Shown in pieces: positions 47,001-58,301 of a stretch of DNA of 64,000 nucleotides. Positions within the stretch are counted from its first letter, which is position 1. Every line of letters begins with the position of its first letter. The DNA comes from Argentina anserina (lineage: Eukaryota > Streptophyta > Magnoliopsida > Rosales > Rosaceae): contig NC_065876.1 in NCBI RefSeq assembly GCF_933775445.1, positions 17,422,001 to 17,486,000 on the forward strand. Direction: 5' to 3'. The position numbers were made by a program, and so were the translations under genes. The notes under the pieces are model-generated. The model saw nothing but the letters and a program-made list of their open reading frames with translations, did no database searches and was not told where the DNA came from.

Positions 47001-49405
47001 CTCCTTATTCTTTTGTATGTAGGGCACATGCACGATCTTAGTATCTGTTACTTTTTCTTTTGGTCACTGTATGATCTTATAATGTGGATGCTAACTTTTG
47101 CAGGCAAGTAATGAAGATCTTCGTAAATTCTTTAGTGATGTTGGAGGAGTTGTTGCTATTCGAATACTGAAGGACAAGTTCACTGGAAAGTCAAGGGTCT
47201 CTCTCTCTCTCTCTCTCTCTCAGCTGTAATTAGTTTCCTGTCTTAGTTTGGCTGAAGGTATACATACAGATATATTGTATTGTAGAACCTAGATGTCATA
47301 CATTCTTGCATTGATATGAGTCTTAAGGCACATTAACGTTCTTGCATTGATATGTCTTAAGACACATTGACGTGGATGCTAGCTTGCCTGATGTATTGTA
47401 TTAGCCTAGGAGCAAGGATCATGATTAGCTTAGGATTAATAAGGTAGATCTGTAGTAAAATGGATAAGAGAGCAGAATTCAAGTTATAAATTGCATTGCT
47501 AGAATTCTCGCCTCTTTTATCTTACCACTAGATCACCTCCTTCAGCAGCTGAAGATAGAAAAGACATCAGATATCTGTAATACAGAAAACAGAAGCAAGT
47601 AAATGTATGCTATGTTTCTATACTTCTCCTATTCTCTATAATGTATGTTTCTTTTATGCTATTACTGTGGTCATTTGACAAGTGTGTTCTTTGCATTTAC
47701 TTGCTTCTTTTATAGGGAACTGAACTTGCACTCCCCATTTTAAAACCCACATTCCTTTCCTTTTTTTAGTGACATAAATTTTGTCTTCAGGTAACACGTG
47801 TTTGTCTCTTTCTTAAAGTTCTGTAAAATAAAAAGGATTGTGGATTGAATTCCCCGTTTTCTATTTGCTTGTTTATGTGTATGTTCTTTTGGTCCTTTTT
47901 TAGGTGTAAAAGGTTCTGAATTTATGTTTTTTTCTTAATTGACTGATGAAGGGACTAGCATACGTGGACTTCTCAGATGATGCACACCTTGCCGCAGCGG
48001 TGGCAAAAAATAAGCAGACACTCCTAGGGAAGAAGCTGAGCATTGCAAGATCAGATCCAAAGCGTGGCAAGAAAGAACATGGTAAGGCACATGAGTTATT
48101 CCACTTTATGCACATTGCATGTTCATCGGTGTATAACTTTGCTGGTTAGTCGTGTACAACCATGATTTTGTTTTCAAATTTAAATCGTTTGGTTTATACT
48201 AGGCTCTACATCTTGGGTTTTGAATCTACTATATTGGTTTGATGACTTATTTGGGTACACATGTCTTGGATCACAGAGTACAGAAGATTTGGATAGTAAT
48301 GCTTGAAAAGTAGTTAAAATATAAAACAGAAACCATAGTTTATGCATCTTGGTCCTAATAATTATATCTACAATGGTCTTGAGGATATGAAGCTATAGAT
48401 TTTGGGTGGTTTCTGTCTCACATATGGGTAAAGCAATTATCCTGGTAATTCAATATTAAGGTCTGCATAGTGGTGCGCAAACAAAGAAAAGGGTCTCCAG
48501 TGCGATAGCCGATAGCAGTAAAGTTAGTTGACTTATTGTGCTTTCTTTGTTATTCATTATTTATTTATTTACTTAGCTAATCTGTATGTTTGTTCTGGCT
48601 AGAACTTTGTAGAAAAGGATTGTAGTCCTTGTTGATTAGGAAGATCCTTTCAGTTTTTCCTTATTTTTTGTGGACATCTGTAGAATATTTTCTAACATAA
48701 GCAATACAAATTTATTAAAACTTGGTATTCCAGTAAGACACACCTAGTTTTGTAGGCTACATTGAAGTTTGGAAAGGCGATTTTCAGCATCTTCGAAAGT
48801 GTCTTTCCAAGTTTTTGTGGCAATTCCGTTTTGGTAGAACATTACTTGAATAGTGTGTGAGAAATGCATGTGGATAGGCACGACTCAACAAATTGCCTGT
48901 TGATTAACATTTCATATTTATGTGTGAAGACTAACTAGTTCCTAACTCGACATGCATTTCTTAAGCTTGAGGGACCTGTTACCCAGATTTTCGGTGAATC
49001 ATGTATCTGAAGGTTCAGAAGTAGCCATGTATTTACATCTCTACATAGCTCACTGTCAGTTTGATTTCAAATCTTTTTGTGGGATGACAAATATATATGA
49101 ATTCTTTTGCTGTTCTTTCCAGTTTCATGTATCTCTAATAATGTTTACTAATTATTTTAACTTCTGACTACAAACTGGCAGGGCATACTGATAAAATCGG
49201 TGGAGCCAGTGGATCTCGTGAGATCTCCAGTGAACCTAGAGCACACCAAGGAAGCGATAGTGTGATTAAGGGGAAGAACACTTTTGCAGTTCCAAGGAAT
49301 GTTGCCGCACTTGGTTGGAGCACGAATAAGCCAAAAACTGAGGTTCCAGATGATGAAAAGCCAAAATCTAATGATGAGTTCAGAAACATGTTCCTGAAAG
49401 GTTAG
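41067..49405 (+). CDS. SART3/PRP24-like U4/U6 snRNP recycling factor, 16 exons
   Basis: Family role: nuclear HAT-repeat RNA-binding protein that promotes re-annealing of U4 and U6 snRNAs after splicing. Exons: 41067-41306, 41388-41521, 41615-41672, 41921-42136, 42287-42562, 42923-43057, 43144-43269, 44115-44159, 44262-44369, 44798-44940, 45040-45163, 45655-45729, 46642-46977, 47104-47196, 47952-48081 and 49182-49405. They sum to 2463 bases, exactly 820 codons plus stop. An acidic serine-rich N-terminus (DSDSDSDSSS) is followed by HAT repeats (about 85-560; for example LWREYLKFV, WLDYTRYL, LWLRYEREF), a lysine-rich nuclear-localisation region (560-660), one RRM (about 663-740; AFVSNL and KSRGLAYVDF), and a C-terminal LSm-binding motif, DEFRNMFLKG. 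Animal SART3 has two RRMs; I see one. Intron 13 has a GC donor and intron 14 begins in a CT repeat. The gene is the source of the truncated copy at 22695. Confidence 0.93.
46978..47103 (+). other. GC-AG intron (SART3 intron 13)
   Basis: Donor CAG|GCAAGT and acceptor TTTTGCAG|GCAAGT. The same nine bases CAGGCAAGT occur at both ends. No GT alternative preserves the RRM frame. Confidence 0.8.
47199..47220. repeat. (CT)11 microsatellite at SART3 intron 14 donor
   Basis: Begins right after the donor GT (AGG|GTCTCTCT). The exon boundary is fixed by the RNP1 motif, which spans exons 14 and 15. Confidence 0.85.
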
Positions 49406-50277
49406 AGAGTAGAGATATGTTGTTGAGTTTAGGAGATGCCTGTAATCTGCGTTAGGGACATGTATGAAACCAACTTTTGCCACGCATAGGGATAGCTTCC
49501 AGTTCTGGATGTATGGAAAAATGAAAAGGATCTGTATCAGCTACAGGATGTATATGACAATACATTTGATCTTTTTGACTTGGTTGATTTTTGGTGGCCT
49601 TTCAGAGCATTTTGTTGTGGGTGCTGAACAATTGCAGGGTTTTCAATTGGTTGGCACAGTTGATATGTGGAAAAGGAGGTGATACTATCCCTAGACGGCT
49701 TTTTACTACTTGATGAAGACTGTCGACTTTGTAGGGATTTGGGTAATATCACGAACTTGCAACCGGCTTTCCTCACCGTCATAATTGTTTTGTGAGACTG
49801 TAGGGTGTAGGAGAATTTGGGCGACGAACCCTTGGTTCAGAAATAGTTCACTGATGTGGTGAGGCTGAAACAAGTAGGTTGGTGTACCACCAAACACCGA
49901 CAGAGGTGTTGGAGCTCATTTTCAAAATTCAATTGCTTATGGAATAGTGGCAGATTTGCTCCATGCTCAATCAGGTAGGAGCATGATGCCTAGGATGTGA
50001 GGAAGGGCAAATGGCTTGGTTTTAGACGTATTACCCTATCCCCTCCTGTGTTGTTCTAGAGCTTATATCCGTGTGTTCTTTGTTTCTATGCTCATGCCTG
50101 GTTTTTTTCAGGAACGGAAACAATTCCTAAACTTTACCATCGAACATTGAGAAACATCTCACTCTAAAATATATTTTCAAGAATATGTGACGCATATATG
50201 TTACAGAAATTTTTTACTTCAACATCTTTGTTGGGGACCCCTTCTAAATTTCTAAATTGCACCGCTCCTCTTACATT
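49406..50277. other. SART3 3' UTR and intergenic
   Basis: No additional gene seen. Short frames here have no recognisable domain. Confidence 0.5.
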
Positions 50278-50285
50278 GATGTAGT

Positions 50286-50841
50286 CTATGTTCGAAATAT
50301 CGGCGATATGGCCGATATATCGCCGATATATCGCTGATATTTCGAATCCGATACGATAAGAGCATATCGGTCAAAATTTATCGGTCAACGCAAAAATGAT
50401 GGTCAACGGTCAAATATCGGTCCAACTTTGATTTTTATTATTTTTTCAATTTTTGTTTAATTTTTTAATATTTATTTCCTCTTTTTTTTTTGAAAAACTT
50501 ATATTTTTTTTTCATTTTTTCATATATATTTTTAATTTATATAAATTTTAAATATATATGATGAATTTCAAGTCTAAATAATCATTCTTAAATACCTATT
50601 TTTATTATTAGATGTCGTTCGTGTACTTTAATTGTTATTAAATCAAGTATTTATTTTCTTTAGTTTACTTAGTACCGTTTTTTAGTTTATTTGGTACATA
50701 TTGAATTATAATTTTATAAATTTTATTGAAAATAAACAAATCCGAGAAAACCGATATATCCCCGATAAAACCGATATATCCCCCGATATATCGTTTTACC
50801 TCTCGACCGATACGATGCCGAAAACGATATTTAGACCATTG
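50286..50841. mobile_element. hAT-type MITE (CGATATATCG repeats)
   Basis: A 556-bp element between 8-bp duplications gatgtagt (50278-50285, 50842-50849). Left end CTATGTTCGAAATATCG, right end (reverse strand) CAATGGTCTAAATATCG, 14 of 17 matching. Both ends carry runs of CCGATATATCG. The centre is AT-rich and non-coding. Confidence 0.8.
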
Positions 50842-50919
50842 GATGTAGTTCATTAATAGTGTTTTCCAACAAAGATATTTGGCGCGGACTGATTTTAAAG
50901 TGGACTCTAGTAAAACTAA

Positions 50920-52082
50920 CCTGCACTATCATTTGTACTAGGCATTGTTAACTTTGAATTTTGGCCTAGTGTGAACAACTACAATGATGAATTTGTTTGG
51001 GGTCATACCCCTAATGGTTTGTTTAGCATTAAATATGCGACTAACTTGCAATACAAATCCCCAAGTCATTCTAGAGCTGAGACTCTAAAGAAAATGTGGA
51101 AGCTAAATATCCCCCCAAAAGCAAAGTTGTTTGCTTGGTTACTTATTAGGGGTAGACTAAAACCTAGAACTTTTCTGGCTCGTTTTATGAACACTATTGA
51201 TAGCACTTGCCCTCTATGCCTTGCAGGGCCTGAAAACATTAACCATCTCTTTAGCTCGTGCTCTTACGCTAAATCAGCGTGGGATGCAACTCCTCATGTT
51301 CCTAGCCAAGCCTCTTCCACCTCCTTTGATGTTTGGCTTGACACCATTATGAATTCGGCTAACTCCCACGTTGCTGAAGATTGCTTGTTGGTGTGTTGGC
51401 AAATTTGGAAAGCTCGAAACAACCTCATTTTCCGTGATCTGTCCACACCTCCTCAGGCTATTATTCACTTTGTTGCTTCCATTGGCTCCACCTATCGGAA
51501 TGCCAACAAAAGATCTCCCGGCTTAGCGCCTGCCAACCAGAACATCATCAAATGGATCCCCCCCCCAGCTCCTAACTGGCACAAGCTCAACTTCGATGGT
51601 GCAGTTTCCTCTTCTTATGCTGCTGCTGGCTTTGTCATTCGAAGTTTTACAGGCCAACCCCTGATTTTTGGTGCTCGGAACTTTATTACTAATTCAGTTC
51701 CAGTTGCTGAAAGCTTTGCTCTCAAGGATGGTTTACTTGCGGCCCTAGATTTAAACAACCAATCCCTTGATATTGAAGGTGACTCTGCTCTGATCATTAG
51801 CTGCTCTCATAATGACTCCCCTCCTCCGTGGTCGATTAAATCTATCATTAGAGATATTAAAGATCTCATTGGAAGATTCAAGGATGTGAAGATTTCTCAT
51901 GCCTTTAGAGAAGTTAACTTCCTTGTTGATGCCATTGCCAGTGTTGACCTTTCTCTGCCCTCTCCTACTACTTGGCATGGAATTCCTCCACAGACCGGTT
52001 CTGCTCTTTTTCTTGATCTTTCCGTTGTGGGGCGCCCTAGGGGTGGCTCTGTGTAATTTCATTTTCTTTTCAAAAAAAAAAA
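50920..52082 (+). mobile_element. 5'-truncated L1-type LINE with open zf-RVT/RNase H frame
   Basis: An open frame runs from after a stop at 50917 to TAA at 52054-52056, with no clear ATG near its start. The reverse-transcriptase zinc-binding region comes first (FVWGHTPNGLFSIK, MWKLNIPPKAKLFAWLL, CPLCLAGPENINHLFSSC). An RNase H-like domain follows with acidic residues in place: LNFDGA, VAESFAL, EGDSALI, and FREVNFLVDAIA. An A-rich tail (52071-52082) ends it. The endonuclease and most of the RT are missing. This layout is common both to dead LINE ends and to plant RNase H-like host proteins. I could not find a target duplication. Confidence 0.8.
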
Positions 52083-53039
52083 GCATATATAACAGTAGAG
52101 CTGCAAGTCTGCAACTCTGATTGAATAAAAGAGAGCTAGATTATGGACTTTATGCAAGGGCCAAACAATAGAATGATGGTAAGTTCAACCTCGAAAATGC
52201 TGTATGGTTTTCTACCAAAAAACTGGATACTGGCCGGACAAATCAAGAAACCACTATCATTCTCAAATGACCAAAATATTTAGGAAAAACTAACTACCAA
52301 GTAGCTTAAGTGATAGGTTTACACAAGCACCCTCCTTATGTTTCAAGGGAATGGTACATGTACATGCATGGCGAATCTTTTTGATGAAAGATTGGATATT
52401 CTCTGGGGATTTGCTTCATACAAAGATTCAGTGATGCACTAAAATAACTTTCCGATACTTATTATGCACTGAATGGTGTATTTGAGCAAGATTATATTGA
52501 AATACTCATCTAGAAAAAGAAGGGCTGGGAGTAAAAAGACATGATAGAAACATGCTTGATCAGGCTAGATTATAATACATTCATTCAATTGTTTACAACT
52601 AAACAGTAGTAGCACACTAGCAGCTCGGTTCATATGGATTGAGAAATCTATAGGTACAGTACAACCTGAAAGAAACAAAAGAGACGTTTTGCTGCACGGA
52701 ACTAAAACAGCTTGTATACCAGCTCATAATACACACCAATCATACAGTTCTCAAAATAAACACGCATAAGCTTTATTTTTCTGAAAAGGATAGCCATAAC
52801 ATATGAAAACACTCCACAATAAGCCATGAATTCCTCTGCTTCCGGGGTAATAGGCTCATTTCCCTCAATTCCAGAATTTCCTAACATCATGTCAAAACAA
52901 ATGCGTGACAATCAAAACACAGTACATAAAAAGACGAAACAAATATTTGCGTTCTTTCATTTCTATACAATTGTTATACTAAAAGCATATTTAGTGATCA
53001 AACAACATGAACACAAGAAACAAATTATTGTAGTTTAGA
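52083..53039. other. 3' flank of receptor-like protein gene
   Basis: Includes its 3' UTR on the minus strand. A minus-strand stretch at 52702-52911 with an AG acceptor-like site near 52881 could be a 3' UTR exon, but nothing supports that further. Confidence 0.4.
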
Positions 53040-55817
53040 TTAGTGTACGTACCATTTATCTTTGAAGTAGTCTCCTCTGCATTTTGCCTTGTACACAGCC
53101 ATTTTGACATAAATCCAATCTCTTGAATCATCGAAGAACTTGAAGTAGGCGTATCGCCAAGAACTCTTCAGCAGTAAACTGCCACACACCACCCAAAACC
53201 CTGTGATGAATCCCAACACTGCACTGATAAGAAATCCCAGGCTTATGTGGCCATCATTATCATGACGTTCCTTGTTATCATCCGTTGGAGTGGTTCCATT
53301 TCTTGAGCAATCTGGTGTCAATGGTGGTCCACAAAGTCCAAGATTATCAGTATAAACAGAAGCATTGAAACCCTGAAGTTGGGTGCCTCCTGGAATTCTT
53401 CCTGACAATTGGTTGTGTGATACGTCCAGCACTCCGAGAAAGTGTAATGTCGAAAAACTTGGGGGAATTTCACCAGATAAATTGTTTCTTGACAGATCAA
53501 GGGATTCCAACATCTTCATGTTACCAAAGTCTTGAGGAAGCTTTCCCGTCAAATGGTTTCTTGACAAGTTGAGGGATTTCAACTCGGTCATTCTAGCTAT
53601 ACTCTCCGGAATTTCGCCAACCAAGTAATTGCTAGACATGTCAATGCTTCTCATGCTGTCAAGATTTTTCCCAAACTCAATTTCTATTCCTTTCCACACA
53701 AGTTCTGTTGAAGAATCGTAATCTGTTCCAATATCATCAGCCAAAGCTGTTATGTTACTGAAGCAATGTGGTAACGCTCCTGAAATATTGTTGCGAGACA
53801 AGTCCAAAACATGAATGGTGGCTAGATTGCACAAGGACATAGGTATGAATCCATTGAACTTGTTGGAGCGTAAGCGTAGAATGCTTAAATCGGTTAGGCT
53901 TTGGCCAATCCATGTTGGTATCTTTCCCGACAGGTTATTGTTGCCTAGGTCAACCAACTGTAATCCAGTACAGTTCTCCAAAGAAGGCAATTCTCCTGAA
54001 AACTTGTTTTCATGTAAACGCATTGCTTCGATCCCCTCCAAATTTCCTAATGAGCTCGGTAGTTTCCCAGATAATCTATTCCATCCAAGATTCAATGAAA
54101 TCAATTGTTGAAACAGCATCCAACAATTAGGAAGCTCCCCTGTCAGCAGGTTGTGAGAAATGTCGAGATTAAGCAATGGACTATGAGCCCCGAAGGAATT
54201 AGTTTCACAGATGGAAGACAAGGGCTCAGAAAACTTGTTATACGAGAGATCCAACAAGGTGATTGTTGGAGGAAATAGTGGCACTGCACCGAAAAACCGA
54301 TTATAAGCCAAGTTAACATAACCCAAGCTTGTTGTTGACAGATTCGGCAGTTTCCCATGGATTTGGTTCGTAGAGAAATCTATAGTTTGTAAGCCAGTTG
54401 AAAGTATATCAGAAAAATTAGGAGGTAATGATCCTGATATTCCGGCATTAGAGAGATAAAGCTCAGAAAGATTTCTCTGCGTTAGAATCCATTTTGGAAA
54501 ATTTGGGCCCACGTTGCAATAGGACATGTCTAACCAACTTAGTCGTTGAAATGGTGGCTTCCAGTCAGAGCTGATGTTCATGGAAAAGCGATTAAGCGCG
54601 AGTCCCAGTGCCTGTAAACGAGAGAGGTTCCGAAAGTGGGATTCTGTGATGACACCACTCATAGAATTCCCGTTGAGATACAGATTTTGGAGGCTGTAGA
54701 GTTGCCCGATACTCTCGGTTAGAGACCCATTCAGATTATTCCAAGAGAGATCAAAATATCTCAACTCTGAAAAACCTGTTAGTTCTGGAATTGAACCCCA
54801 AAAGTGGTTATAGTCCAAGTCCAAGGTCTCAAGTGTGTTGTTAGCACAATACAAGGCTTTTGTAGAGTCCTCAATGTTTCCAGAAATATTATTATATGAT
54901 AAATTCAACGACTCTAAGCTGCATAAATTTTGAAACCCTTTTGGTATCCCACTTTCAAGCTTATTCCCAGACAGATCAATATGGATAATGCTGGTGCTGG
55001 CCTTGGCTATCCAATAGAATATTGAAGAGTTAAGATTATTATAAGAGAGGTGGAGGAGTTGAAGAGAGGTGGATGAATTGATCAAGGAAATTGATCTTGG
55101 ATTCATATTAGGAAGGTTGCACCCATCTAACAGAAGCTCGTTCAGTGAAGTGAGTTTGCTTAAAGATTGTGGCCAATTCACAACCTTTGAAAAATCTAGG
55201 CTCGACATGCTTAGGTATCTCAGGGAAACAAGATGAGTTAACCACTCGAGATTTTCCAAACTAACACCATCGTTATAAGACAGATCAAGAGTGTGCAAAT
55301 TAGAGAGGTTTCCAAGCTGGGGAGGAAGATGCCCACTAAAATTACATTCTCTGAGTCTTAATTTTTCCAACCGACTCAAAGAGCCAATGAATTTGGGAAT
55401 CACAATTCCTTGAAAATCAACAAAACTGAAGTCCAAGTAATTTAGGTAAGGCAAGTCGAGTAGTGAAGTATTAATTTCACCTCTTAAAGGGGCTTCAGAA
55501 GGGGAAGAATAGTAGTAAGCATCAATAGTACTAAAGGAGATATTAAGACTGGTGACATGACCTGTTTGGGTGTTGCATCCTATTCCTCTCCAGTTGCAGC
55601 AATCTTTCTCACTTTTCCAAGAAGCAAGAGAATCAGACTCATCCACAAGGCCTTGTTTGAACTGGAGAAGAGCATGCCTTTCACTCTCGAAGCACGTAGT
55701 GATATTGTCGGAGCTTCCAACACTGGAGCAACAAATAGCAGAGGCAATGGCCAGGCACACAAACCCAACCAACACAGAGTGCATAGAAGACATACCACTC
55801 ATTACAGTGAACAACAT
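53040..55817 (-). CDS. LRR receptor-like protein (RLP, EIX2-like), intronless
   Basis: A cell-surface receptor without a kinase. Relatives sense microbial or apoplastic ligands and signal through SOBIR1-type co-receptors (family knowledge). I choose the ATG at 55817 rather than the longer in-frame start at 56081. It gives 925 residues beginning with a hydrophobic signal peptide (SVLVGFVCLAIASAICC), whereas the 88 upstream codons are low-complexity and not conserved in the truncated copy. The LRR N-cap follows (CFESERHALLQFKQGL, CCNWRGIGC), then about 25 or more LRRs with LxxLxLxxNxLSGxIP, including a non-LRR island before the last repeats (TDYDSSTELVWKG). A membrane span lies at about 861-883 (LGFLISAVLGFITGFWVVCG), then a short basic cytoplasmic tail. 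No frame breaks. Confidence 0.93.
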   Translation of the reverse strand: MLFTVMSGMSSMHSVLVGFVCLAIASAICCSSVGSSDNITTCFESERHALLQFKQGLVDESDSLASWKSEKDCCNWRGIGCNTQTGHVTSLNISFSTIDAYYYSSPSEAPLRGEINTSLLDLPYLNYLDFSFVDFQGIVIPKFIGSLSRLEKLRLRECNFSGHLPPQLGNLSNLHTLDLSYNDGVSLENLEWLTHLVSLRYLSMSSLDFSKVVNWPQSLSKLTSLNELLLDGCNLPNMNPRSISLINSSTSLQLLHLSYNNLNSSIFYWIAKASTSIIHIDLSGNKLESGIPKGFQNLCSLESLNLSYNNISGNIEDSTKALYCANNTLETLDLDYNHFWGSIPELTGFSELRYFDLSWNNLNGSLTESIGQLYSLQNLYLNGNSMSGVITESHFRNLSRLQALGLALNRFSMNISSDWKPPFQRLSWLDMSYCNVGPNFPKWILTQRNLSELYLSNAGISGSLPPNFSDILSTGLQTIDFSTNQIHGKLPNLSTTSLGYVNLAYNRFFGAVPLFPPTITLLDLSYNKFSEPLSSICETNSFGAHSPLLNLDISHNLLTGELPNCWMLFQQLISLNLGWNRLSGKLPSSLGNLEGIEAMRLHENKFSGELPSLENCTGLQLVDLGNNNLSGKIPTWIGQSLTDLSILRLRSNKFNGFIPMSLCNLATIHVLDLSRNNISGALPHCFSNITALADDIGTDYDSSTELVWKGIEIEFGKNLDSMRSIDMSSNYLVGEIPESIARMTELKSLNLSRNHLTGKLPQDFGNMKMLESLDLSRNNLSGEIPPSFSTLHFLGVLDVSHNQLSGRIPGGTQLQGFNASVYTDNLGLCGPPLTPDCSRNGTTPTDDNKERHDNDGHISLGFLISAVLGFITGFWVVCGSLLLKSSWRYAYFKFFDDSRDWIYVKMAVYKAKCRGDYFKDKWYVH

Positions 55818-57037
55818 GATGACTATGAAGATCGATGATTTGAAAACAACATAATAAGTGGAGTATATATATATATATAGTAGAAGCAAAACACTTTCAG
55901 AGACTGCATACGTAGAATCATCGAAATAGCAGTGGACCTTCTTCTGTCCATTCCAAACACAGTGCCTTGTAAATTGATTGACTTGATCGTCAACCAATTT
56001 GAAAAAGAGGGAGATAAAGGATATATAAAACAAGGAATAAGGGAAAAAGGGAGCCAATGAAATGGGGATCGACTGGAACACTCATTAGAAAGAGTAGTGA
56101 GTGCGTTTTTAACCAAAAAAAAAATTAGTAACTGCGTTAGAGGTCCTTGCACTAGCTACAATGTGGACTCACATGTTTACTACAGGTTGTAAGGAATGAA
56201 AGCTTGAGGAAATTTCCAGATTTCTGAAAACAGAAGCCCGTCTTAGAAAGCAAAACTGCTATATTTTGCCACATTCACACATCCATTGTTATAAGGAGCA
56301 AATGCAGCTAGAAATTGAAGAAAAAGAACACAATGACATCTCAAATCGATAAACATATATAAGGAAAAGAGAGACAGACCAGAGTGTAGACTTTATGCAA
56401 GTGCAAGACAATGAATTACTTATACAGTATATACAAGCCAAAAATATATCAATTACATAGTAATATTTATCCTGTAGTTTATCCCAGCAGATTTTAAGGT
56501 TTGCCTTGCTCTTTAGTTGGTTCTTTTAAGTAGAATTCATCTTCACTTTTTTACTTACATTTACTCGGTGGAAACCATATTTTGATTAGTTCTTTTAACA
56601 AAGGGTAAATTATAGAAGGCAAGGCATAGTAAATTAATTATATCCATTTGAGGGGTGATTTGAGGGTAGAAGGGTGGTGAGGCTTGACACTTTCCCCCTC
56701 ATGCATTGCTTCTGCTATTAGCTGTTCAATCATATTGTTTATTGAAATTGCAAGTTTACTGATTTTCTTCCATTTAAATCAGCATACGAAGCCAGTTGAA
56801 ACAGCTGTCATCTTAGTTCATAACTGAGATTCTGGGCCTGAGTATACTATGAGTGACTCAAACTCTAGATTCCACCTCTACCAGAAAAATCTTTCAGTTA
56901 CCTCATCAATGTGTTACTGCAGTTACTTCTAACTCAAGTCATCATCTTGAGCCTCCTTTAATTTTTTAGATATAAAAGATAGTTTCGATGTATCTTAATT
57001 CATTGACTTGGGGATTTTACCTGATTCTGACAAGAAC
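55818..57037 (-). promoter_or_regulatory. RLP upstream region (duplicated at 58302-59524)
   Basis: A TA run at about 55864-55880, 50-60 bases upstream of the start codon, is the likely TATA region. In the second copy the run is longer. The block ends where a gypsy LTR is inserted. Confidence 0.5.
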
Positions 57038-58048
57038 TGTAACGACCCCAAAATTTCAAGCTTAAAAACTCAAAATTTCAAAGTCGTTAAACACCAAACA
57101 ATTTCAACGAATCGAAATCATTTAAAATGCCACAGCGGATCATCTCTGAGTTCAAAATACAACTCAGTTAAACCGATTATTACAACCCAAATTATAATTC
57201 AATATTATAACAAATGGAATTGCGTAATCCTCACAACAAACTCACAAGATAGTCACACAAAATCCTCACACAAGCTGGAGATAAATAACTTCAAGTCCTC
57301 TGAGCGGTCCGTCAATTCCCGCTAATCCACACCTGCGGAGTTATCCACTACACCATCGAATTGGTGCACCGGGATTGTAAACACAAACCCGGTAAGCTTT
57401 ACAGCTCGTATGAGTAAAATGAAAATATAACTCGCATATTAATATATACGAAAATCCAGAAATCAACAAATATAAATGCACTCATGAGTCAATGGACGGC
57501 CCATCTGGTCGTCCCAAAGAAATATGAAATAAAACGCTCATGAGAAATTAAGTAACCCTTCTGGTTACCCAAATGCATTTATATTACGGGTACCAAGAAC
57601 GCTGGTACACATCTGTTACCCCTCTCGTAATACACCGCCGATATTGGATAGTCACCCGCTACCCAACATCCAAAACAATCTGAGTACCCATGAGCAGATA
57701 ACCACCCGTTACCTCACATGCAGTACTAAGGCAGACAGACTAGAGCTCTAACTGTATCGTAACTTTCGCCCGGCCAAAGACTAGGTTCCGACTTGCCAAA
57801 CACGTACAATAATCTCACATCATATTGTACCAAATCACGTCCGAAGACAAATCAACATTTTAACAATCTCAATGTTAAAATCACGTACAATAATCTCACA
57901 TCATATTGTACCAAAAATCATGTCCGAAGACAAATCAACATTTTAACAATCTCAATGTTAAAATCACGTACAATAATCTCACATCATATTGTACAAATCA
58001 AAATCACATGCTCGATATATAAATCTGATCATCGAAATGATGATGAGA
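57038..58048 (-). mobile_element. gypsy LTR fragment (about 1 kb)
   Basis: Begins TGTAACGACCCC and is the reverse complement of the last part of the LTR seen whole at 60945-63739, including its 82-bp repeats (57820-57990). It is cut at 58048, where it meets receptor-gene coding sequence. One end is intact, the other lost by deletion. Confidence 0.88.
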
Positions 58049-58301
58049 TGTTTGGGTGTTGCATCCTATTCCTCTCCAGTTGCAGCAATCTTTCTCACTT
58101 TTCCAAGAAGCAAGAGAATCAGACTCATCCACAAGGCCTTGTTTGAACTGGAGAAGAGCATGCCTTTCACTCTCGAAGCACGTAGTGATATTGTCGGAGC
58201 TTCCAACGCTGGAGCAACAAATAGCAGAGGCAATGGCCAGGCACACAAGCCCAACCAACACAGTGCATAGAAGACATACCACTCATTACAGTGAACAACA
58301 T
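58049..58301 (-). pseudogene. truncated RLP gene copy (N-terminus only)
   Basis: Copy of the first ~85 codons of the neighbouring receptor gene: signal peptide, LRR N-cap (ERHALLQFKQGL) and CCNWRGIGC. It then breaks into a gypsy LTR. A 2-base loss early in the signal peptide puts the native ATG (58301-58299) out of frame. No functional product expected. Confidence 0.9.

Noticed and set aside
49464..49682. 72-codon frame after SART3
   Set aside because: No domain, lies in the 3' UTR, no splice or start context.
55570..55854. Plus-strand frames over the RLP N-terminus (also 57989-58322)
   Set aside because: Antisense shadows of the receptor coding sequence.
55818..56081. 88-codon N-terminal extension of the RLP frame
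   Set aside because: Low-complexity and tyrosine/isoleucine-rich from a TA run, with no signal peptide at its start. The start at 55817 gives a normal signal peptide.
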